From Hungatella sp. (GTDB lineage: Bacteria > Bacillota > Clostridia > Lachnospirales > Lachnospiraceae), in the NCBI GenBank assembly GCA_022792815.1, contig JAAWBS010000043.1, forward strand, positions 1-50,971: a stretch of 50,971 nt of DNA, read 5' to 3'. Below are positions 49,647-50,971 of the stretch, piece by piece. The notes under the pieces are model-generated. The model saw nothing but the letters and a program-made list of their open reading frames with translations, was not told the DNA's origin and did not search any database. A program made the position numbers and the translations under genes. Position 1 is the first letter of the stretch; each line of letters starts with the position of its first letter.

Positions 49647-49960
49647 GCTGGTTGAAATTTTGGAGGAATTGGGTCTGCCCTTTGCGTATGATCACTTTGC
49701 GGAGGGGGAATCGCCAGAGCCGCCGGTTTATGTGCTACCTGCTATCGGAGAGCCGCAATTTTGCCGCCGATGGGCAGGTGTACCATAAGATCAATGAGGT
49801 GCGGCTGGAAATCTATACTGATCGGGAGGGTTTAGGGTTGGAGGCACGGGTGGAGGGCATGCTGGATGCGCATGGAATTTTCTACAATAAGTCGGAGGTA
49901 TGGATCGAAAGCGAGAGGCTTTATGAGGTCTTGTACAGTTTTGAATGGGAGGCATTATGA
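49639..49960 (+). pseudogene. Frameshifted phage tail completion/minor tail protein gene
   Basis: The first part (MDRLVEILEELGLPFAYDHF...SPEPPV) is in one frame and the remainder (CYLLSESRNFAADGQVYHKINEVRLE...LYEVLYSFEWEAL) in the next. Joined across a single-base change near 49725 they give a continuous protein of about 107 residues, of the kind encoded just before the major tail gene in Siphoviridae-like prophages of Firmicutes. Confidence 0.75.
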
Positions 49961-49961
49961 T

Positions 49962-50566
49962 ATAGCGAATAAGAAGAATAAGATGAAATTCAATCTGAGG
50001 AATGCGCATTATGCGATGCTTTCTGTCGCAGAGGACGGGACGGTATCCTATGGGATGCCAGTTCCCATGCCCGGCTCCGTATCTATTTCCCTGGATGCCA
50101 ATGGGGAGCCGGAGAATTTCTATGCGGACGGGGTGGCGTATTATGTGATCAATAACAACATGGGGTATGACGGAGATCTGGAGCTGGCCATGATACCGGA
50201 GGCTTTCCGGACGATGCGCTGGGGGAGAAGCTGGACGATAAGGGCGCGCTGATCGAGAATGCGGAGGTGGAGCTGTCTTCCTTTGCGCTGCTGTTTGAGT
50301 TTGACGGCGACCAGCGGCATATCCGGCATGTGCTGTATAACTGCTCCGCTTCGAGGCCGGGCATTGAGGGGAAGACCAATGAGGAGAGCGGGGAGGTGCA
50401 GGCGGAGACGCTTACGGTAAAGGAGACTCCGCTGCCCGGCGGCATGGTGAAGGCGAAGACGGGGGATACCACGGATGCGGCGGTCTATGAGGGCTGGTAT
50501 TCGGCGGTGTATATGCCTGCGGTTGCGCCGGAAACTGGGAATGAAAGCGGGGAGGAAACGGCATGA
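49962..50566 (+). pseudogene. Frameshifted phage major tail protein gene
   Basis: The expected start appears mutated (ATAGCGAATAAG where ATGGCG would be usual); the first internal ATG is 49983. The N-terminal half (MKFNLRNAHYAMLSVAEDG...MIPEAFRT) and the C-terminal half (DALGEKLDDKGALIENAEVELSSFALLFEF read in pieces) lie in different frames, joined by a single-base shift near 50213. Together they form a typical phi13-type major tail protein of about 195 residues. The C-terminal end ETGNESGEETA overlaps the next start. Confidence 0.8.
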
Positions 50567-50812
50567 GCATGACAAAGATGATAGAGATTGACGGGCGGGA
50601 GGTGGCATTCCGCACCTCTGCCGCCATTCCCCGGAATCTACCGGTTGAAGTTCCGGAGGGATATCTATAAGGATATGAGCGCATTGGAGAAGGCGGTGGG
50701 GAAAGAGGATGAGGTGAGCTCCAATCTGGATCTGTTTTCGTTGGAAATGTTCGAGAATATCGCCTATGTGATGGCAAAGCACGCGGCTGGGTCTATCCTG
50801 GATACGCCGGAG
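50563..50812 (+). pseudogene. Frameshifted and truncated phage tail assembly chaperone gene
   Basis: Starts MSMTKMIEIDGREVAFRTSA, then a single-base change near 50635 moves the remainder (YRLKFRRDIYKDMSALEKAVGKE, FSLEMFENIAYVMAKHA) into another frame. The coding match ends at SILDTPE (about 50812), where the sequence switches to a truncated yoeB gene on the other strand. In intact phages the tape measure gene would follow. Confidence 0.75.
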
Positions 50813-50961
50813 AGGGGTTCGGGCTTTCCGATCCCTTTCATGCAGCCGTTCCGCTCGATATCCTGAATGAGCTGGTTGATTCGCTTTAGTGTTTTTTTAT
50901 CCTGCGTCTGCCAGTAGAGGTAGTCCTCCCAGGCATCATCCGACCATATTTTTTCACTCAT
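50806..50961 (-). pseudogene. yoeB: Truncated YoeB/Txe-family toxin gene
   Basis: From ATG 50961 the protein reads MSEKIWSDDAWEDYLYWQTQ, then continues DKKTLKRINQLIQDIERNG and GKPEPLSG, a clear match to the YoeB/Txe mRNA interferase N-terminal half. The C-terminal part, which carries the catalytic residues and the R-I-x...LVY ending, is lost: after LSG the sequence is the antisense of the tail chaperone gene. It is therefore inactive as read. The start overlaps the antitoxin stop by eight bases. Confidence 0.75.
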
Positions 50962-50971
50962 CGTCCACCTC
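50954..50971 (-). CDS. Partial antitoxin gene (YefM-like C-terminus)
   Basis: The last bases of the window, on the minus strand, read GAG GTG GAC GAT GAG TGA, overlapping the yoeB start in the way typical of YefM/Axe antitoxins. Only five codons are visible, so the name rests on the neighbour. Confidence 0.4.
   Translation of the reverse strand, partial: EVDDE

Overview
The window looks like a chromosomal segment of a Gram-positive anaerobe of class Clostridia, most probably a gut Lachnospiraceae (inference from gene content). Supporting features are strong AGGAGG-type ribosome binding sites, consensus sigma-A promoters (TTGACA-17-TATAAT), large fused 2-hydroxyacyl-CoA dehydratase activase, fused citXG, a probable anaerobic-type sulfatase, many sugar regulators, and GC-rich coding DNA with AT-rich intergenic gaps. 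No ribosomal RNA, CRISPR array or complete insertion sequence was seen. Two tRNA genes are present: Arg(ACG) at the left end and Val(GAC) near 42.9 kb.

Layout. (1) 0.07-6.2 kb: tRNA-Arg, then an acid-sugar locus (enolase-superfamily sugar-acid dehydratase, SLC13 anion transporter, LysR regulator) followed by kduI and a GntR/FCD regulator, with a perfect inverted repeat just downstream of the kduI promoter. (2) 6.3-10.6 kb: a cytoplasmic beta-lactamase-fold hydrolase, a lipoprotein-anchored barnase with its barstar inhibitor, a YgjP-type metalloprotein and recJ. (3) 10.6-20.6 kb: glyA with an unexplained 5' leader, then a LacI regulator, two related palindromes and a five-gene operon: glycerol-1-phosphate dehydrogenase, ribulokinase-like kinase, NPP-type phosphodiesterase, transketolase, transaldolase. 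This operon has pentulose-phosphate disposal and G1P chemistry but no isomerase, epimerase or transporter; it is the most unusual pathway here. (4) 20.6-32.4 kb: the 1412-residue activase, corA, a catalytically dead rhomboid with a zinc-ribbon tail, pyk, lysA, a zinc sorbitol-type dehydrogenase and a ROK regulator, the last two sharing a TTTTATAAAA box. (5) 32.4-38.9 kb: a cytoplasmic subtilase, citC and fused citXG without citDEF, an AT-rich NYN-LOTUS gene, a half-size EamA protein and a lipoprotein serpin. (6) 39.1-42.8 kb: an RpiR regulator divergent from a cytoplasmic sulfatase and a lone PTS EIIC, with three related operator-like sites between them. (7) 43.2-49.3 kb: aldo/keto reductase, a truncated carboxymuconolactone decarboxylase, LysR, Gfo/Idh oxidoreductase, an iron-sulfur flavoprotein and an ABC-F ATPase behind a transcription attenuator. 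(8) 49.4-50.97 kb: a decaying prophage morphogenesis block (connector, gp10, tail completion, major tail, tail chaperone, all broken) that runs into a truncated yoeB toxin gene.

The overall theme is carbohydrate use in a host-associated setting: many small, separately regulated sugar-acid, pentose, polyol and sulfated-sugar modules, mixed with cell-surface proteins for competition or protease defence (barnase lipoprotein, serpin lipoprotein) and with remnants of mobile DNA. All functional assignments rest on reading protein motifs by eye; no database search was run.
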